NCBI GenBank assembly: GCA_037893245.1
Contig: JBAIAA010000777.1
Location: 248,001 to 312,000, forward strand
From: Crossaster papposus
Taxonomy: Eukaryota; Echinodermata; Asteroidea; Velatida; Solasteridae
Direction of reading: 5' to 3'
DNA length: 64,000 nucleotides
Position numbers and translations under genes: made by a program. Below are positions 1 through 11,169 of this stretch, piece by piece. The notes below the pieces were generated by a model that saw only the letters and a program-made list of their open reading frames with translations, made no database searches and was not told the origin of the DNA. The stretch's first letter is position 1. Each line of letters starts with the position of its first letter.

Positions 1-125
1 TCATAAATACCAGAATGCCGTGTAGCCAGGGATCACACCTAATTTTACGATACAACCTTGGAAGTGACATTGTGGGGATCACTCATTAAGGATACGACTT
101 TTTATCTAATAATAATGGTTTATTT
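1..125. repeat. Truncated copy of tRNA-associated dispersed repeat
   Basis: The first 125 bases match the non-tRNA part of two other elements in the window (about 14560-14690 and 56935-57065). They share the stretch running from 'ataaataccagaatgccgtg' to 'gactttttatcta'. The tRNA-like part seen in the other copies would lie left of the window. Confidence 0.7.
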
Positions 126-144
126 GTACATTGATTTTACTTTT

Positions 145-355
145 TTTCTTCTAGACGACAAGCCAGATGAAATAAACAAGGGGGGACCGGTACAATCTTT
201 AATCCATGTAAGCTTTTTATAAGGTCAAATAAAAAATATATCGTTTCTCATCCTCATGTGGATCAATTATTTGCTGCAACAAAGGTTTTTAAACAAATAA
301 AAATTGTCAAAAATCTTCACATCAGCACTTTTCTACTATTCCTACCAATTCGGAG
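145..355. repeat. Dispersed repeat shared with blocks A and C
   Basis: This stretch is similar to 4200-4370 and, truncated, to 58235-58310. The shared core includes 'aagctttttataagg' and 'tatcgtttctcatcctc'. No coding potential is evident. Bases 360-660 hold nothing recognisable beyond a purine-rich G/A tract near 355-405. Confidence 0.55.
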
Positions 356-684
356 GTGTGGGGTTAGGGGAGGGGCGAAGGGTTGAGGAGGGATGGGGGA
401 GAGAGTTTTAGCGTGGCCACGTAACCAGAAATGTTTTCCTGTTTTGATTAACCCATTTTCACGGTCCCAATTTGGCTTCCATCAGTGTCCCAATTTTGCT
501 TTTTAAATCTCCATCGCGTTGCAATCTACAACTGTGCACTCCCTGGCTATAAAGTCACCGATATATGAATTGAGTAACATGGCATACAATAGAAGACTGA
601 CGGGTTTCTGAAGACAGTATAACACCCATCTATAGGTAGTGATTTGTAAATAGCGTAGCCATGTAACTTAGATGTGATCTACAA

Positions 685-867
685 TTAGTTTCCTCCCATA
701 AACACAGCCCAACCAAAGTACATCTGTGCTAGGTTGGCTTCTGAGGTAACTTCTTGTAGCAGGTAATGGACGTGGCCCTCGATGGATAGAGGCAGCCCTC
801 GCGTCTTGTTCTTGTTCTTCAGGATTCCCTGCATGCGTTGCTCGATGTCTTTGACGTGAGTCAGGAC
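685..867 (-). CDS. ATR: ATR kinase, terminal exon (FATC domain)
   Basis: Read on the minus strand from 867 to the TAA at 685-687, this encodes about 60 residues. They include DIEQRMQG, RGLPLSIEGHVHYLLQE and LAQMYFGW. This is the FATC domain that ends the PIKK-family checkpoint kinase ATR, whose human C-terminus has the same IEQR..G, GLPLSIEGHVHYL and QMY.GW core. ATR signals replication stress and DNA damage in the nucleus. The start is an inferred splice acceptor (AG at 869-868 on the minus strand, after a pyrimidine-rich stretch), phase 0. The protein ends FGWAVFMGGN: three residues past the Met where ATR normally stops. No upstream ATR exon (PI3K-like kinase domain) was recognised at higher coordinates, so this may be an orphan or partial gene. 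Identification of the domain is confident; that it belongs to an expressed ATR is less so. Confidence 0.82.
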   Translation of the reverse strand, partial: VLTHVKDIEQRMQGILKNKNKTRGLPLSIEGHVHYLLQEVTSEANLAQMYFGWAVFMGGN

Positions 868-1158
868 CTTGGAATAAGACGGGATTGACAGGGAACGAAC
901 ACAAAATTTAGTTTGTTTCAGTTGGATGATCAGATCACAGACAATCTCTTTTGTGTCGTTATAATTGTACTCGGGCGTGTCTTTCCTCAGGTGATCTTAT
1001 GTGTTCCCACTCGCCCGATTACCTGTTCAATGAATTCACTAATGCGTTTTACTATACATGTATATACATTACGGGCTACAGACGACAGTTCAGGTATCAC
1101 ACTTTAGGCCGAGTGCCACAACGATTAATGCAATGGCTCACGGAGACCATTCTACTTC

Positions 1159-1547
1159 AATAAGCCATTTGCGCGTGACCCCGAGTTAAATTTAAATAAT
1201 ATCTGGTACACTGACTTGTTCACACAGCTTGGCACAGTTTAACTTTAAATTCTCCAGACCAAAGGCACTGTTGCTATATCACGTGATTCGGGGCAAGCTT
1301 TTGCATAGTTACGTAAGAGACGCTCAGCACCAATATATTGTTTACAATGGGTGAGAATGGCAAAAAGACACCAGACCATTCCAGAGCTGGGGGTTGCTAG
1401 CGTATGACGCGTAAGGCTTGCCCCGAATCACGTGATATGGCAACAGTGTCTTTGGTCTGGAGAATTTAAAGTTAAACTGTGCCAAGCTGTGTAAGCAAGT
1501 CAGTGTACCAGATGTTATTCAAATTTAACACGCGCAAATGGCTTATT
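1159..1547. mobile_element. Foldback/MITE-like element with ~150-bp inverted arms
   Basis: Left arm 1159-1310 and right arm about 1400-1547 are imperfect reverse complements. 'aataagccatttgcgcgtg' opens the element and 'cacgcgcaaatggcttatt' closes it. Other matched pieces are 'tctggtacactgactt', 'cagtttaactttaaattctc' and 'atcacgtgattcggggcaag'. The central ~90 bp is unpaired. No transposase is present. Confidence 0.8.
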
Positions 1548-1550
1548 AAC

Positions 1551-1983
1551 ACAGATGCACTATTCGACAAGTTTAAAGAATATGTCGACAATAAGTTTAA
1601 CAACAGTTCTAATCAAAAATCGGTCGAGTAAACCCAAAAAGAGATCAAAAACAAGCTTGCGGCCAAAGATTTAAACAGACTAGGAAACTCGGCACAGTAT
1701 GAATTTTGTGGCCAACTTGAAATATATTTAGGCAAAATTAAAGTTTCTATGTTTCAGACAGGGAACACGGACACAGACATCGAGGCAATAAGACTCAATA
1801 AAAGACAGAAAACAAAAAATCCGCATCACAGACAACAGCAAAGCCGGCTGGGGTACCGTCCAGCACATGGAAAAGGACGGTCTTGACGACCTATCGACCA
1901 AAGGAAAAGAGTCCAAGCAGCTGAGGAAGCAGCACCCTGAAGGATTTCGAGTCGCGGAAGAGGGCAAGGATTTCACAAAATGA
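1551..1983 (+). pseudogene. Decayed gag-like/retroelement coding remnant
   Basis: One frame from 1551 reads TDALFDKFKEYVDNKF, then an in-frame TAA, then KLAAKDLNRLGNSAQYEF and further. After a frameshift near 1815 another frame reads IRITDNSKAGWGTVQH and continues to a TGA at 1981. The charged helical first part and the 'IRI.D.S..GW.TV' motif resemble gag-like first ORFs of DIRS/Ngaro-type retroelements in marine invertebrates. That family call is from memory of the motif and is tentative. At least one stop and one frameshift break it. Confidence 0.35.
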
Positions 1984-2202
1984 TGCTGTTTAGCGATTAC
2001 TTCCTGCTGACCGTAGTCTTTTTCGAGGTAAAGCATTTCTTTCAGACCTGTTCTTTGTCAATGTTCATTGTAGCCGCAATGTGACGGCCCCTTTTCCCAT
2101 GCTTTTTCAATAAAACATCTGAGATTCAAAAAAATTGTGTTTAATTTTCTTTCATTCTGTAAGTTTCATCCATTAGTAATAAACTGTTTTTATGCGACAA
2201 AA

Positions 2203-2480
2203 TCATTTTGGCTAGGGGAATATTTTTTTAGATGGGATTATAAGGTAGATGAACCATCATGGTAGACGAATTGCTTGGTTAATAGGATAATTTTTATAAA
2301 GAAAAAGATGGAGGGGACGGACCATTTTGGCTAGGGGGATATTTCTTAGAGGGGATTATAAGGTAGATGAACCATCTTGGTAGACAAATCTTCTGGTTTA
2401 AGGGGATAATGTTTGAAAGGAAAAATAAAGAGAACAGGACATTTCGGTTAGGGGAATTTTTTAGAAATAATTTATTAAAG
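2203..2480. repeat. Tandem repeat, ~118-bp unit, about 2.4 copies
   Basis: 'attttggctaggggaatatt' at about 2205 and 'attttggctagggggatatt' at about 2323 begin two units. Both continue through 'gggattataaggtagatgaa', and a degenerate third start lies near 2440. The bases between 2500 and 3160 are AT-rich and contain no recognisable gene. Confidence 0.7.
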
Positions 2481-3159
2481 AAATTTAATATGTACATGTA
2501 CCGGTATCTTTTATATTAAAAAAAATGACAAAGGTCACTATAACAGTGTAAAACTTTAAAATTAAAAATGGGTGGTATTAATATACTATTTAGGATAACT
2601 GATGATAAACAATAAAGTATACAGAAGTAATTAGTAATGGGATGCAATGAGTTATTTTTTTGTGTGTCCTAAATAACGACTATCTATTACTTTTCTGCGT
2701 TTGGATCGTAGTACTCTGATGAATGATTATGTACAAGTTAAATGTGTTCTCAAAAATTAAATTTAAAGCTTTAACATATACGTGTCCATGTATGATCAAT
2801 ATCTTCTGTTGACTATTAATTAACATCTAGCTTCAGCAGTCTGATGGATTGTGTCTTTTAATTCTAGGGTTATTGTTGTATAGATTCTATTAAAATGAAT
2901 AAAGTATATATACATAGATACGGATATACAGAATACGAATATAGGATTTAAAACTGGTTAGTGTCCTTACAAATTGTTTAAAGGAAAAATATATATATAT
3001 ATATTTTTTAATTAGTGGAATGCGGCTTAATGAGTGCAGATCTGTTTCTGGAGAAAGCAAAGATGTCAAATTGGAGTGGCGCCTATATCTAGAGGTATTA
3101 TTATTAACACTGTTAGTCGTCGTAAAGTTCTAAAAGGAACAGAGAAACATTGACTATCA

Positions 3160-3300
3160 TTGTATGACAATTTGATTACATTTTAATCAAAATGCAAGGC
3201 TAGCCCTCTTACAGTTTAAATGTTTTGCAAAAAGTCAAATGTTAGCCAATTAAAAACAAAAATGCAACACTAAACCCTTACAATGTTAACATTACCTCTA
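3160..3300. repeat. Minisatellite-like fragment at left edge of block A
   Basis: It contains 'aatgcaaggctagccctctt' and 'gtcaaatgttagccaatt'. It is related to the repeats at 56610-57310 and, more distantly, to the 30975-33285 array, which carries 'aatgcaaggctaacccctta'. Homology between blocks A and C starts here. Confidence 0.55.
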
Positions 3301-3597
3301 TTTCCAATATACCGGACTTGTGCCAACCAGTAGTATTAGGTTTGTAAAAACGGAGTTTTAACTGCAGACCTCAATCACACTTAATAATACAAAGATACAC
3401 ACAATAATTCAGTTTCATGAAAAGTTCTTTAATTGTCTAAATTTCTTGTGTATACACTAATTTACAATCGAAGCCAAAAAAATCGAAAATCAACTCAATG
3501 ACTGAATGCTTATCCATAGTACAATGTTATATAAAGGTATACAATACAAATACATGTAAAACAAAACAAAAATTGAGAGAATTGCACATCAGTTTGT

Positions 3598-4112
3598 AGT
3601 CTTAGTTGCAAGACGTCTAATCGCGGTATCGTAGGCTGACCTTCAAATAGGACGTCTTGGATAACCAACAATCGCTCGGAAAATTCTAAAAGCATAACTG
3701 TGTTGCATTTGCATGCGCGTGTGACGTTGTGTGCATAATTATGTGACGTAACAGAAACTTGACCATGTTAAGTCACGCGATTGTACACGCAACGTCACAC
3801 GCGCATATGAATTTTTCGAGCGTTAGTTAGTTAGCCAAGACGTTCTATTTGAAGGTCATGGCGTGGCCACGTTAGACTTTAGTGTCCCAGCCTTCAAATG
3901 TGCTCTTAAAACCCACCTTTTTGCCTCTTCCTAGCTGGTCGTCTTTTTCTTTTGTTTTTTTCTTTCCCCCTTTGTTTTCTCAGCGCCTTGTATCCTTTGG
4001 CAATTTGGCGCTTTACAAATACTGATATTATTATTATTATTATTTAAAGGGCGCCAGTGGCCTACGGGCGCTGCATACCGCGATTTGGACGTCTTGCAAC
4101 CAAGACGTCCAG
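3598..4112. mobile_element. Foldback element with CRE-like palindromes (block A)
   Basis: The left end 'ttgcaagacgtctaatcgcg' (about 3606) is repeated inverted at the right end as 'cgcgatttggacgtcttgca' (about 4079). Inside, 'cgcgtgtgacgttg' and 'caacgtcacacgcg' pair with each other. A copy lies at 57832-58135. An unrelated LINE tail (3883-4047) is inserted in this copy only. Confidence 0.6.
3883..4047 (+). mobile_element. Inserted LINE 3'-end fragment with (ATT)n tail
   Basis: Compared with block C (junction near 58070), this ~165-bp stretch is extra. It ends 'ggcgctttacaaatactgat' followed by an ATT microsatellite, the typical tail of truncated CR1/L2-like LINEs in marine invertebrates. 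It interrupts the foldback element between 'gttagacttt' and 'gggcgcc'. Confidence 0.6.
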
Positions 4113-4148
4113 TTTGCAATCTTTGGCTCTTAAAAAACAACAATGTAG

Positions 4149-4200
4149 GTAATTTTCAACGATCAGTCATTTGAATGATCGTTGACAATTACCTACATTG
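4149..4200. repeat. Short perfect-arm hairpin
   Basis: The arms 'caatgtaggtaatt' and 'aattacctacattg', together with inner arms 'caacgatc'/'gatcgttg', form a stem of about 23 bp. The copy at 58165-58226 is nearly identical. The intervening DNA up to about 4980 contains the shared 4200-4370 repeat and G-rich, non-coding sequence. Confidence 0.75.
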
Positions 4201-4980
4201 GTTTTTCTTTTTTCTTCTAGAGCACAAACCAAGCTTTTTATAAGGCCAAATCATGAATATATCGTTTCTCATCCTCGTGTGGATCAATTTTTTGCTCCAA
4301 CAAAAGTTGTAAAATAAATAAAATCTGAGTCATATTCACATCGGCATTTTTCTACCAATCCTAATTCTTCTTCTTTTGTAGAGTTAGTGGAGTCTAATTA
4401 TTATCATAATGACACGACCCTATAAACCAAAAATCATCTGGACTAGAAACTAGTTTTGTTTTTTATCTGGCCTAATCATTCGCTAGGTTATTTTTGAAAT
4501 GAATGTAAATGTTCCTGTGTGCTTTAAACACCATTTGAGTACTTAACTCTTCTAGCTTATAAGTCCGGAGGATTTAGAGTTCTTGGGTGGGGGAGTGTTA
4601 TTCCTAGCACCAGTGAGTGGTTAAGCTCCCTCTACTGCCCCAGTAAGGTGTAGCAGGGGGAGGGGGTGTACCTGCATCACCGGGCCCTTTCAATTCGTAA
4701 GGAAGGGTCCCATAGACTAACGAGTAGTCTGAAGTCGACCACCATTTATCTCGTCGCTTGGCGTGTAAAATACAAGGCTGGGTCTACCTGCTGATTGAAA
4801 CATCGTCGTAATATTCGTCAATATTCGTCATTTTTTTGTAGTACACAATGAGGTCGTAGCTGTCAGACGTGTCTTTCAGATCGCTCCCCCAATTTTTGTT
4901 TTACATTTATTCTGTCAGTGCTCGACGGTACTCGTTTATTTTTGTCTGCGATAATTAAGATAATTACTTCATCGATAGAA

Positions 4981-5837
4981 TGGCAGAACCTACAGAGCCC
5001 AACAAGACAAGAGCGGCCGGAGAAATAAGGACTCGACAAACCAGACGAACTTGAGTGATTAAAACCAAGATGGTTGCCGTGCGTGTTCCTGTCGCGATTC
5101 TATCAGCGAGGTACACATTTAACTTGATAGAATCCTTGAGACCCTCGCTACCTTGGAATCAAGATTGTCTGGCCTGGAGACTAAACTCAGCACAGTGAGT
5201 AGTACCGTCTCAAATCATGGCCATGATATCGAGGATCTCAAGACCAGCCTAAATATGAGGGATGAGCGAGTGAGTTCATTGACTCCCCAGATCAACAACC
5301 AAGCAGCCTCGAATTGTAATCTCATCGGCAAACTTTAAAACCAAGTTGTTAAACGTTAATATACATGGAATTCCAGAGGGATCCGAAGGAACTCAAACCT
5401 GCGAGGAATTTCTTTCTAGCTTCTTCGTAGATCACATGAAGCTTGAAGGCGGAGACGAAATCGAGATAGAGCGGGCTCACCGCACTCCTGGTCGGCAAGC
5501 AGCCAACACCCCCGGCAGTGGCAACCTTCGGCCCCGTCCCATCCATTGCAAGTTATTACGGTCAGTTGATGGGCAGTTCATTCTGAAGCAAGCTTCAAGA
5601 TCTCTTAAGAATCACCCATTCAAGGAATCAAACATATTTATTTCTGATGATGTGACGAGCTATATCAGAAATAACCGTAAACAACTACGGAAAAAACATC
5701 TTCCAGGCATTAGACGCGACGAGCGAGTAAGCTACGTCTATATCCTGTGTACCACCCCTGCCTCGATCGCCTACAAGCACCATAGCGGACCATTCAAGTC
5801 GTTTCGCCTGGGAGATGAAGCACCCAAATTCCGTTGA
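4981..5837 (+). pseudogene. LINE ORF1 (coiled-coil/RNA-binding type), block A copy
   Basis: The ATG at 4981 begins MAEPTEPNKT. After a stop near 5124 the frame continues as a predicted coiled coil (RLSGLETKLSTVSSTVSN, around 5160). A second piece from 5346 has NVNIHGIPEGSEG and IEIERAHRTPG, then FISDDVTSYIRNNRKQLRKK, ending at 5837. The order coiled coil, RRM-like domain, basic C-terminal domain is that of L1-type ORF1 nucleic-acid-binding chaperones, which several LINE clades carry. The same early stop also occurs in the block C copy, so it predates their separation. Confidence 0.7.
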
Positions 5838-6174
5838 TAAGGCCAAAAAGAAAAAAAAATGTTTAGCGTCATGCCTTTTTTTTTTAAAGAAAGGAGGAGG
5901 CCCCTTTTCTTTTTTTTTCTTTTTTCTTTCTTTTTTCAAAATGGCTGCCCGACACATTTTAATTCAAGTCATGTAGTGAACATGTCACGACCTATCTTCC
6001 AATTTAAAATTAAAACATGGTTTACCCACGATTAAAAATCAATATTCACGTGGGTCGATCATGTCGATCCTTCATATTAGAAAATTATAATTGTTTACCA
6101 AAATGGTCAAATTTATTATTTGTTTCCAAAAAAGAAAGAAAGAAAAAAAAGAAAGGAGGCGGCCCCTTTTATTA

Positions 6175-8237
6175 AACAACAGTTTAATACCGACTCCAAT
6201 TTTAAACGTGACTTTTCTGACGATAACATTGAACAGTTTATTGTTGATCTTAATGAGACAGACTGGGGTCCTATAATAACTTATGATGTTAACGTAATGT
6301 ACGATGTATTTATTGATCATGTTACGAAACTGTTGAATCATCATTTTCCCCAAGTAGAAATCAATATTAATTTTAACAAACATAAATCTTCTTGGTTAAC
6401 AAATGGTATTTATAACTCTATAAGAAAACATAATTATTTATACAAACAGTATTTGAAAACATTCTATACAAAATAAAACCTGTTATACGAAATTTAGAAA
6501 TAAACTCAATAGCTTGATTAAACTTGCTAAGAAAAACTATTTTAGTTATAGATTTCATCGAACATCAAAGGTATCTGGAAACTTAATAATTCCTTGCTAA
6601 ACAAATCTCAATCTAAGCATAATCCATCTTGTTTTGTCTGTGATAATAATGAAGTCCACGGTGATAGAAATATAGCTGATACATTTAATAATTACTTTGT
6701 TAATATTGGTAATAATATTGCTAGTCAGCTTCCGACTCCTGATACAACTTTCGAGTTCTACCTTAATAATAGATGTTCGAATTATTTTTTCTTTCTTCCC
6801 GTTTTACAAGAAGAAATAGTAGATATTATTAGTAAAATGTCCAGCGGTAAGGATGGGACTGTATTATTGTACTAAAAAAAAGCTAAATATTCCTTTGCCA
6901 AGCCACTTGCCCTTATTTTTAACAAATCTATTACTTCAGGAATAGTCCCTGGTGGATTAAAGATTGGCAAAGTCGTTCCCGGCTATATACACAAAAATGA
7001 AATAAGAATGAAATTGGAAATTACAGACCCATATCAATCTTGTCAATTTTCAGTAAAGTGTTTGAGAAGTTGATTTTTAATCGTCTGATATCATTGGTGG
7101 ACAAAAATGGAATATTGTCTGATTCTCAATTTGGTTTTAGGAAAAATAGGTCCACCGAGATGGCTATAGTTCAGGTTGTTAATAAAATACTTGGTGCCAT
7201 TGATAATCAGAAACTATCTATTGGAATTGTTTTGGACCTGTCAAAGGCCTTTGACACGGTTAATCATGACATCCTCATTCGGAAATTAGACCAGTATGGT
7301 ATACGTGGTATTGCTTTGGAATGGTTTAAAAGTTATCTTTGTAATAGAAAGCAATTTGTGTGTTACAATTCTGCCATCTCCATGGATCAATATATTTCAT
7401 GTGGGGTACCTCAAGGTTCTGTGTTGGGCCCATTATTATTTCTTATTTACATAAACGATATTTGTAATTCTTCGAAAATTATGTCATTTTGTTTATTTGC
7501 AGACGATACAAGTTTATTGTATGACCATAATGATATTAATACTGGTATTCAAAACTTAAATGTTAAACTTGTTAAGGGTTGTTATCTAATAAATTATCTG
7601 TCAATCTCTTCAAAACAAATTATATTATTTTCAGTTCTGGTAATTGTAAATATTCTCAAACTGTTCCTTTGGTATTAAATGGTATCATTCTTCAACAAGT
7701 TTCCAATACCAACTTTTTAGGTATTAACATTGATAGTCATTTAAGTTGGTCTAATCATATCAATACTTTGGCTACTAGTACTAAGGTCTCTAAAAAGATT
7801 GGTGTTATGAATCGATTGAAGCCGATTCTTCCCAGTAATGTTTTATTAACATTGTATAATTCGTTCATACTTCCTTATTTAAATTATTCAGTTATTGTCT
7901 GGGGTGGCTCAATTTCTCAACATAATAAATTATTTCTCTTACAAAAAAGAGCTGTACGTATTATTTCTAAAGCGGGTTATTTAGATCACACAACTCCTCT
8001 ATTTGCCCATTTGAACCTGCTTAAGTTGACTAATATTTATTATTTTAATCTTGGCATATTTATGTTTAAACTAATGAATAATTTATTACCCCATTGCTTT
8101 AATCATCTTTTCATTTTAACCTCAGATGTTCATTGTTATGTAACCAGAAGTACATCTCGAAAACTGTTGTATCAACATTTTAACCGTACATCTTTATTAA
8201 AAAAAAATAGTCCCCAACAACGTGGAATCAAATTTTG
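6175..8237 (+). pseudogene. LINE ORF2 remnant: linker, reverse transcriptase, C-terminal part (block A)
   Basis: Broken frames encode the region after the endonuclease (about 6175-6476 and 6594-6875), then reverse transcriptase from 7040. RT motifs are visible: LDLSKAFDTVNHD (motif A), GVPQGSVLGPLLFLIYIND (motif B) and FADDTSLL (motif C), so the catalytic aspartates remain. A frameshift near 7590 separates the thumb/C-terminal portion (to 8237). The RT signature places it in the CR1/L2/Jockey superfamily; the clade is not resolved. The apurinic-endonuclease domain is deleted: compared with block C about 1.56 kb is missing at the junction near 6170. It cannot be autonomous. Confidence 0.85.
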
Positions 8238-8620
8238 AAATAGTCTGACGGATGTCAAGCAGTCTTGTTCTCTTCATATTTTTTGAAAACAAAATCAAAC
8301 TTAACTTGCTGAATGATGGTAATTCATTTATTTATTATTTGGCCTGATCTCCTGTAAGTGTAATTGTTTATTGTAGTCCTTGTATGTTGTCCGTAGTTAA
8401 TGTGTCTGGGTTGGGGTAAGGGTGGGGGATAGGGAAAGGAATAAAAGCTTCGGCTTCTTCTTTTTCCTCAATGTTGACATGTTCTTTTTTCTACACTTAG
8501 TAGTTTAATTTTCACATTATCATTTAATTAACTGTTTGTATTTATATTGTGCTTACTTGTAATGATTGTTTTGTTGTTGCCAACATTGAAATACGTGTGT
8601 GAATAAACTTGAAACTTGAA
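8238..8620 (+). mobile_element. LINE 3' UTR and terminus, block A
   Basis: The 3' UTR runs to an AATAAA followed by 'cttgaaacttgaa', a short direct repeat that ends the element at 8620. The same terminus occurs at 37269 and 63172. The downstream 'aggaagcaaactgcgaatcc' is shared by all three blocks, so the flanks were copied with the element. Confidence 0.7.
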
Positions 8621-9032
8621 TAGGAAGCAAACTGCGAATCCGATTGGGCCTACTGCAAGGTCCATCTAGCAGTCATTGTGTTAGAGAACAACATAGTCCA
8701 GCGAAAGGGCTATCTAGCCCAGCTATCCAGCGCACCGGGGCCAACCACCCTCAACGGTTCCCGAACCGAGTGAACATCAGTGGAGAGAAAATCGTCGCGA
8801 AATTTCGGTGAGATACAAGTTGGTACAAAAACAAACAAAAATGTGTCTTCAAAAAAAAATAGAAAAAAAAATAATAAGAGAATTGTCGCTTTTGCCGTTT
8901 TGGACGCGATGCGTCTGAAGCAGAGAGCTATATTAAAGTAATTTAATATAGGCGCTCTATGGTCTGAAGTGACTGTTTTGAAAAAAATAATGTGTAGCGC
9001 CCTCAAAAGTCGAGGCGCGAATAGTTTTAGTA

Positions 9033-9136
9033 ATGGCGGCGCCCTTGGCCTGTTTATATGATTATGAAACAGCTGTAATTTGTAAGGAACTTTTTCTTTC
9101 GCTGTTTTATTTGGAGTTGAAAAGGCAACGTCAAAG
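9033..9136 (+). CDS. Putative first coding exon, 34 codons, copy A
   Basis: The ATG lies in a YY1-like 'atggcggc' context and encodes MAAPLACLYDYETAVICKEL followed by a leucine-rich and then basic tail ending LELKRQRQ. The exon stops at AG|GTAAAA, a good splice donor. The same open frame, start, length (104 nt) and donor are kept in block B (37674-37777) and block C (63569-63672), with only a few substitutions. The hydrophobic-then-basic shape resembles the N-terminus of Harbinger/HARBI1-like nucleases, but this is a guess. No following exon was recognised within the next 1.5 kb. It may be the orphan first exon of a gene or of a transposase. Confidence 0.4.
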
Positions 9137-9269
9137 GTAAAAATGTGCCTGTGCAGTATAGAGAAAGTTTGTTTTATAAAAGACGCATATCTTTGATGTA
9201 TGTAGGCTAGTATAGGTCAAAGAAACATGTTTTGGACGGTGTGTACAGTCATAGAGCAAGGAACAGTTG

Positions 9270-10234
9270 TTTTCCTAGTTCCGGATTTTTCCTAGTTCCG
9301 GATCGCTTCAAATAAAAACCTACCTCTTATGGCTTGGTCTCCAATACTATTGTTTTAGATAAAGTGCATTTTGAGAAGAAACATACAAGCTTTTTGTTAC
9401 ATAAATATCTTTTCAATAAAATATCCAGAAAAGGAATTTTGGCTAGATTTTCGACTCGTACTTTGACATGTTTGGACGGTTTGTAGAAATCACGGGAGCC
9501 GCAAAACCACGAACAAATATTCTGCGACATGTCACTCAAAACGTTTGATTTCATTTATGCCATTTTGTAGTCTACAGTTGTATAAAACTCATGCATCGAT
9601 TATTTGTTGAGTAAAAATAAGTAAAGTCTCCAGTATTAAAAAATCTGCCAAAGACTGAACGTATATCTTTTCCTAGTTCCGGATCGCGCGTAAAATACAT
9701 GCATCAACTACACGCGCGCAAGCGTTTTCATATGACGTGTTCTGCGATGGGCCTGCGATGTGATCGGTCAATGTTTATCGGCTCGTTGCCGCGCCACACA
9801 CGTACCGGTCGCGCACGCTACACGGACAAAACATTTCAAAACATTTCCTTGCTTGGACCTTGCAAGTCTTCTTTTTGAACTTGATTTGAAGTGGAAGTAT
9901 TTGAAATGTATTTTAAACTGTATTTATATAAAATAATGAATACTTTATCAGAAATATAGGCTTTATTCGGGTTGGTTCTATCGTGATTATTTTTCATGTA
10001 CGAAGCAGTTTTTTATCCGATCCGGAATTGGTTGAACCGATCCGCAACTAGGAAAAGTGGTGTCAGTATATTTGACGTCGTATTTTCAAATTAAAAAGAG
10101 CATAAATATCGAAACAAAAACTGTAGTTTCTCTATCACTTTAGGTAAACTACTAAACCTATTTCATTTGAATTTCGAGGATTAGACTTGCCGAAAACAGC
10201 CTGAATTGTTTTTGCGATCCGGAACTAAGAAAAC
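9270..10234. mobile_element. Non-autonomous TIR element with repeated CCTAGTTCCGGATC motif (copy A)
   Basis: It begins 'ttttcctagttccggat' twice in tandem (9270-9305) and ends with the inverted form 'gatccggaactaagaaaac' (10216-10234). Internal copies of the motif occur near 9670 and, inverted, near 10017-10055. No transposase frame is visible. Copies lie at 37922-38908 and from 63757 to the window end. No clear target duplication was found. Confidence 0.6.
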
Positions 10235-11160
10235 GTCTGTATAATAACCACCGACAACACATCTGCACATGACTATCTTTCGTTCGATGGGCAACCTACC
10301 GCGCGCTTTTTACGTTCTGTGCACATACCGGGCAACGCGCTTAACACAAAATGGGCCTAAAAGTCTTTATTTGAGGGTATCAAGATTGGCACTGGATATG
10401 CTTAATCTATATGGTATAACCTATGACATTTTCTTTCAAATCGATAAATGCTTTCATATAATTATTTGACTGGAACAGTTCGGGTGTGTACAAATTCCCA
10501 AATTCCCTAGTACATGCTATAGTACCGAGGGCTAAATTTGCCCATAGTTAGTATTTTAGTCAGGCGCCGCGAAATCACGAAATCTCCCTGTAGTTTTAAA
10601 TAGGACCTGGCGGTCTTAATCATTAGTATGGATATGTCTGTGAGTATAATCCACTACGCACAGTGCACGAAACAGGTAACAGCTGTTGACTTTGCTCAAC
10701 AATGACTAGGGGCCTACGTGCATTTGAATCGGCGAACATTGATCCACATTTTGAGGCCTGATTTTCTCACTTTTTACTAGTAGTAAAAAGTAGTATGCAG
10801 TACTCTCACTGACTTTTGTGCAATGCCTGTAGTAATTTTTAGTACTTCACCACTTATTGCACTCGTAGTACTTTTTAGCATTGGGTTCCTCTGCTTGCTG
10901 AGTGTGCATTGCCCATGTATGCTGTGTAGACTCTACAGCAAAAATTGTAAATTGGGACACAATGGGTCAAGGTTGGACTACTGCATTTTTTGCCAGGTAA
11001 GTATTACTGACCTGTATTGCCACTATTAGTATTTTGTAGTTGGCAGTATCTGTACTCTGTCAGTACACACCCAATCATCAGTCACGGAGAGACCCAATGC
11101 TACAAAATACTAAGTAGTATTCTGTAGTACGCAGTTCTTTAGCCCAAAGTAAGGCCTAGG
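10235..11160. other. Block A intergenic stretch without recognised genes
   Basis: Up to about 10765 this matches block B (38909-39435). From about 10775 to 11155 it is unique and is rich in near-repeats of 'agtagt'/'agtact' (for example 10778-10805 and 11095-11130). Only short spurious frames are present. Confidence 0.6.
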
Positions 11161-11169
11161 GGGTTAGGG

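Noticed and set aside
6072..6383. Minus-strand ORF (also 34761-35012, 61355-61606)
   Set aside because: All three are the antisense of the same LINE ORF2 segment.
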